In this document: positions 60,362 to 64,000 of the stretch, in pieces
How positions within the stretch are numbered: position 1 is the first letter of the stretch
Layout: the number at the start of each line of letters is the position of its first letter
NCBI RefSeq assembly: GCF_010725725.1
Contig: NZ_AP022599.1
Coordinates: 682,001 to 746,000 of the forward strand
Length of the DNA stretch: 64,000 bases
Direction of reading: 5' to 3'
Source: Mycolicibacterium pulveris
GTDB taxonomy: Bacteria; Actinomycetota; Actinomycetes; Mycobacteriales; Mycobacteriaceae
The notes under the pieces: generated by a model
Databases searched by the model: none
Told to the model about the DNA's origin: nothing
The model's input: the letters and a program-made list of their open reading frames with translations, nothing else
Translations under genes and position numbers: made by a program

Positions 60362-60750
60362 CCAGCGTCCTGAACCGCCAGCCACTGCAACGTCGACGGG
60401 CTGAACAGCAGACCGAGCGTGGCCAGCGCGACGACCGCCACGATGCCGCCGTAGACCCACTGATGGGAGCCCACTCCCATGTACCAGGCCACCGGCAACA
60501 ACAGCAGCTGCGCGAACACCGCGATGCCGCGACCCCAGCGCCGGCCGCTCCACAACGCCCAACCCGCGGCGGCCACCCCACCGCCGATGATCGCGAACCA
60601 GGCGGCGGTGCCGAAGAAGTTCATGCCCGGCTGGTCGTTGCCCGACAACCCGCTGACCACGTATGCGACGGCGGCCACCAGACCGCTGACGCCTTCAAGG
60701 CCGACGAGCAGCGCGGCCAGACGGACGGTCGACGGTGAGGGAACGGTCAC
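60313..60750 (-). CDS. Four-helix membrane protein (Rv3217c-like)
   Basis: Integral membrane protein of 145 residues with four predicted helices (about 10-33, 46-66, 73-91, 99-116) and a short polar tail. Function unknown. GTG 60750 is the start. The last 16 codons lie antisense to the end of the GNAT gene, an unusually long tail-to-tail overlap for this window. Confidence 0.8.
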   Translation of the reverse strand: MTVPSPSTVRLAALLVGLEGVSGLVAAVAYVVSGLSGNDQPGMNFFGTAAWFAIIGGGVAAAGWALWSGRRWGRGIAVFAQLLLLPVAWYMGVGSHQWVYGGIVAVVALATLGLLFSPSTLQWLAVQDAGQSSAAKADNSGPDTR

Positions 60751-60791
60751 GCCCGTAGGTTACCGACCGACGCGGGGGCCGGCCCTCGCAC

Positions 60792-61646
<855 letters not shown>

Positions 61647-61803
61647 GTTCGCTCCCTTCGGAGGGCATGCTCCGGCCGCAGCCGGGCCCTGACGTGGTCG
61701 TCATCGTAATCAAGCGCAGCCCGGCGGCTGACGCCCAGGCAGCGCCGGAGGTCGGCTCAGTCGCACATCGGCCGCGCCGGTCGTCCGGCTAGGCTCAGGC
61801 CTC

Positions 61804-62769
61804 GTGCGCGCCGTCCTGATCGTGAACCCGAATGCGACGTCGACGACTCCGGCCGGGCGCGACCTGTTGGCCCACGCGCTGGAAAGCCGGGTCAAGCTGA
61901 CCGTTGCGCACACCGATCACCGCGGTCACGCCATCGAGATCGCCCGCGACAGCACCCGCGGCGGCGTCGACGTGCTGATCGTGCACGGTGGTGACGGCAC
62001 GGTCAACGAGGTGGTCAACGGCATCCTCGAGGTCGGCGGCCCAGGGGCCGCCGCGCCGGCTGTCGGCGTCGTTCCCGGCGGCTCGGCCAATGTGTTCGCC
62101 CGGGCCTTGGGCATCAGCCCGGATCCGATCGAGGCGACCAATCAGCTCATCGACCTGCTGTCGAGCTACCGGCGTCGCAAGAGCTGGCGGCGGATCGGAC
62201 TGATGGACTGTGGCGAACGCTGGGCGGTGTTCACCGCGGGCATGGGTGTCGACGGCGATGTCGTTGCCGCCGTCGAGGCGCAGCGCAGCAAGGGACGCAA
62301 GGTCACCGCGTCCCGCTACGTCCGTGTCGCGATTCGCGAGGTGCTGGCGAGCACCCGCAAGGAGCCGTCGCTGACGCTGCACCTTCCCGACCGGGCACCG
62401 GTTACCGGCGTGCATTTCGCTTTCGTGTCGAACGCCAGCCCGTGGACCTACGCCAACAGCCGGCCGGTCTGGACAAACCCGACGACAAGTTTCGAGACCG
62501 GCCTAGGTGTGTTCGCCACCACCAGCATGAACGTGTGGGCGAACCTGCGGCTGGTGCGACGGATGTTGTCGCGGCGGCCCCGCATCGAAGCCAAGCACCT
62601 GATCCGTGACGACGATCTGCCGTGGCTGCGTGTGACGAGCGACACGGCCGTCTCGTGCCAGATCGACGGCGATTATCTGGGTCCGCGCGATGCGATGACG
62701 TTCACCGCCGTTGCTGACGCGCTGGGCGTGCTGGCACCCCCGGCAAAAACTGCCTTTGACCTGCAGTAA
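61804..62769 (+). CDS. Diacylglycerol-kinase-type lipid kinase (Rv3218-like)
   Basis: Kinase of 321 residues with a DAGK catalytic domain: VNPNATST at the N-terminus, the nucleotide loop HGGDGTVNEVV (61-71), GVVPGGSANVFARALG, and a C-terminal beta-sandwich ending in ISCQIDGDYLG-type sequence (here VSCQIDGDYLG). Its lipid substrate cannot be inferred. GTG 61804 is used; the 157-bp gap upstream holds no gene or hairpin I can support. Confidence 0.87.
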   Translation: MRAVLIVNPNATSTTPAGRDLLAHALESRVKLTVAHTDHRGHAIEIARDSTRGGVDVLIVHGGDGTVNEVVNGILEVGGPGAAAPAVGVVPGGSANVFARALGISPDPIEATNQLIDLLSSYRRRKSWRRIGLMDCGERWAVFTAGMGVDGDVVAAVEAQRSKGRKVTASRYVRVAIREVLASTRKEPSLTLHLPDRAPVTGVHFAFVSNASPWTYANSRPVWTNPTTSFETGLGVFATTSMNVWANLRLVRRMLSRRPRIEAKHLIRDDDLPWLRVTSDTAVSCQIDGDYLGPRDAMTFTAVADALGVLAPPAKTAFDLQ

Positions 62770-62850
62770 TTGGATTCTCCCTGCCGGATAAGGGCGCAGG
62801 TGGGTCCAGCTTAGTACAACCGATCGAAGGCTCTGCTAACGACCGCCCGT

Positions 62851-62910
62851 AGTGAGATTGCGCACTTGTTAACTCATGAGTATTGACATCTGTCCAGCCT
62901 GTGAAAGCAT
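62851..62910 (+). promoter_or_regulatory. whiB1 promoter with CRP (Rv3676-type) site
   Basis: AGTGAGATTGCGCACT (62851-62866) is an AGTG-N8-CACT palindrome nearly equal to the CRP site described for M. tuberculosis whiB1. A consensus -35 TTGACA is at 62883-62888, and AAGCAT at 62905-62910 could be the -10 with 16-bp spacing. The CRP site would then be centred near -58, as reported for the M. tuberculosis gene. The leader would be about 90 nt. The rest of the 240-bp gap holds no gene. Confidence 0.7.
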
Positions 62911-63009
62911 CGGATGCAACAGCAGTGCAGAAATATTTCCTGTGCACGCGTTGACAGCCGAAGAAAAGCTCGTGCGCCCCGCTGCGCACATGTAAGGAGA
63001 GTTATAACT

Positions 63010-63264
63010 ATGGATTGGCGCCACAAGGCGGTCTGTCGGGACGAGGATCCGGAACTGTTCTTCCCGGTGGGAAACAGCGGGCCGGCGCTTGCACAGATCG
63101 CGGACGCGAAGCTCGTCTGCAATCGCTGCCCCGTCACGACAGAGTGCCTCACCTGGGCTTTGGAGTCCGGACAGGACGCCGGAGTGTGGGGTGGAATGAG
63201 CGAGGACGAGCGGCGCGCCCTCAAGCGACGTAATGCCCGCACCAGGGCCCGCAGCAGCGTCTAA
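63010..63264 (+). CDS. whiB1: WhiB1 Fe-S transcription factor
   Basis: Essential NO-sensing 4Fe-4S protein of 84 residues, the exact length of M. tuberculosis WhiB1. Ligands are C9, C37, C40 and C46, followed by GVWGG (58-62) that contacts the primary sigma factor, and a basic C-terminal DNA-binding tail (RALKRRNARTRARSS). AAGGAGA precedes the ATG. Confidence 0.98.
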   Translation: MDWRHKAVCRDEDPELFFPVGNSGPALAQIADAKLVCNRCPVTTECLTWALESGQDAGVWGGMSEDERRALKRRNARTRARSSV

Positions 63265-63286
63265 CCGCAGCACAAGATCAATTGAT

Positions 63287-63316
63287 TTACGGCCCCGATG
63301 AAAATCGGGGCCGTAA
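63287..63316 (+). terminator. whiB1 intrinsic terminator with GAAA tetraloop
   Basis: A perfect 13-bp stem TTACGGCCCCGAT / ATCGGGGCCGTAA closes a GAAA loop. It starts 23 bp after the whiB1 stop. Because the arms begin and end with TTA/TAA, it could also act on transcripts from the pdtaS side. Confidence 0.88.
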
Positions 63317-63380
63317 TTCGTGCGAATTCAATTAGGGTCCTTCGCGCTTTAAATAAACCATTTCGCGCAATAGCGAACTC

Positions 63381-63478
63381 TCATTGCGCGGCTCGGCCGC
63401 CCCACCTCATTGCGCGGCTCGGCCGCCCCACCTCATTGCGCGGCTCGGCCGCCCCACCTCATTGCGCGGCTCGGCCGC
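63381..63478. repeat. 26-bp tandem repeat, about 3.7 copies, reaching into pdtaS
   Basis: Units begin at 63381, 63407, 63433 and 63459, each reading TCATTGCGCGGCTCGGCCGC followed by CCCACC in the first three. The last, partial unit is the 3' end of pdtaS, including its stop codon (63459-63461). The repeats look like duplications of the gene's end. Confidence 0.93.
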
Positions 63479-64000
63479 GGCGGCCGATCGGTACCCTCAG
63501 CACCGCCTCCGTCCCCCCGCCGGGCCCGTCGTGCATTTCCAACGAGCCATCCAGTTCCGCTGAGACCAGCGTCCGCACGATCTGCAGGCCCAGCCGGTCG
63601 GACTTCTCCAGGCTGAAGCCTTCGGGCAGACCACGACCGTCGTCGTGCACGATCACGTCGAGCCAGCGTGCCGAGCGTTCGGCGCGGATCGTCACGCAAC
63701 CCTGCCCGGTGGACCCGTCGAAGGCATGCTCGATGGCATTCTGCACCAGCTCGGTGATGACCATGATCAGCGCCGTGGCTCGGTCGGCGTCGAGCACGCC
63801 GAGGTCGCCGACGCGGGTGATGCGCATCGGACTGTCCACTGTCGCAACGTCGTTCATGATCGGAAGGATCCGGTCCATGACCTCGTCGAGGTTGACCTCC
63901 TCGTCCACCGACATCGACAACGCGTCGTGCACCAGCGCGATCGACGACACCCGCCGCACCGATTCCATCAGCGCCTCGCGGCCCTCGACGTTGCTGGTGC
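63459..64000 (-). CDS. pdtaS: Sensor histidine kinase PdtaS (N-terminus beyond window)
   Basis: C-terminal 180 residues of a soluble two-component kinase partnering the RNA-binding antiterminator PdtaR in mycobacteria. The frame is open to the window edge, with TSNVEGREALMESVRRVSSIALVHDAL belonging to the HisKA_2 dimerisation helix (the phosphorylated His is in LVHDALS). The ATPase domain shows N box ELVQNAIEHAF, G1 DDGRGLPEGF and G2 GLQIVRTLV. It converges on whiB1. The ATG at 63968 is internal, not the start. Confidence 0.93.
   Translation of the reverse strand, partial: TSNVEGREALMESVRRVSSIALVHDALSMSVDEEVNLDEVMDRILPIMNDVATVDSPMRITRVGDLGVLDADRATALIMVITELVQNAIEHAFDGSTGQGCVTIRAERSARWLDVIVHDDGRGLPEGFSLEKSDRLGLQIVRTLVSAELDGSLEMHDGPGGGTEAVLRVPIGRRGRAAQ

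Noticed and set aside
61647..61803. Riboswitch or small gene in the gap before the lipid kinase
   Set aside because: No ribosome-binding site plus ORF and no convincing stem; probably only divergent promoters.
63381..63478. Possible CRISPR array
   Set aside because: Units are directly adjacent with no unique spacers and no cas genes; it is a simple tandem repeat.

Overview
The window is chromosomal DNA of a mycobacterium, most likely a rapid-growing, Mycolicibacterium-type species. The base composition is high-GC. Gene content and order match what I recall of the M. tuberculosis H37Rv interval from nuoG (Rv3151) to pdtaS (Rv3220c), but the PPE gene expected after nuoN is absent and extra catabolic-type genes are present. 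Ortholog names come from recalled synteny and visible motifs; no search was run.

Layout. (1) 1-9820: the distal part of the respiratory complex I operon, nuoG (5' end missing) to nuoN, one strand, with 1-25 bp overlaps or tiny gaps. (2) 9835-26550: a variable region of oxidative and catabolic-type genes. It holds a TetR/FAD-monooxygenase pair opposite a crotonase, an Rv3167c-like TetR plus LmbE-type deacetylase opposite Rv3168-Rv3169-like genes, a Baeyer-Villiger monooxygenase, an F420-type oxidoreductase, aofH, hpx, a quinone oxidoreductase and an acyl-activating enzyme. It also holds a fusion of a beta-keto-acid-cleavage (BKACE) domain to a ferredoxin, a separate divergent ferredoxin, and a metallo-beta-lactamase-fold hydrolase. 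(3) 26621-26783: initiator tRNA with its own promoter and terminator. (4) 26914-37770: UPF0182 protein, PDZ-Lon protease, zincin-like protein, an orphan RRE/ThiF-type protein, an ABC1 kinase, whiB7 with a leader peptide and attenuator, and uvrD2. (5) 37853-50320: mycoredoxin, nudC, K+ channel, the adnAB helicase-nuclease, lipV, an alkyltransferase-like protein, a TIGR02569-type protein and moeZ. (6) 50436-64000: a DUF3152 metalloprotease-like protein, fasR, DUF3107, an MmpS-like protein, a ferritin-like protein, rhlE, a PQQ-propeller-like protein, a ParA-like ATPase, gpm2-entC-GNAT, a small membrane protein, a 3-hydroxyacyl-CoA dehydrogenase, a lipid kinase, whiB1, and pdtaS (5' end beyond the window).

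How the parts work together. Complex I feeds the quinone pool. adnAB, uvrD2 and the alkyltransferase-like protein handle DNA ends and damage. whiB7 and whiB1 are Fe-S transcription factors under layered control: whiB7 by an autoregulated promoter and a translation-sensing attenuator, whiB1 by a CRP site. fasR controls fatty-acid synthesis elsewhere in the genome. entC and gpm2 sit in a coupled three-gene unit.

Most notable: the BKACE-ferredoxin fusion with its divergent ferredoxin and a near-perfect 23-bp operator; the mutually exclusive RNA pairings in the whiB7 leader; the orphan RiPP-type RRE/ThiF protein; several families of palindromic repeats almost always placed where two genes converge; and a 26-bp tandem repeat that includes the pdtaS stop codon. 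I saw no insertion sequence, prophage or CRISPR array.
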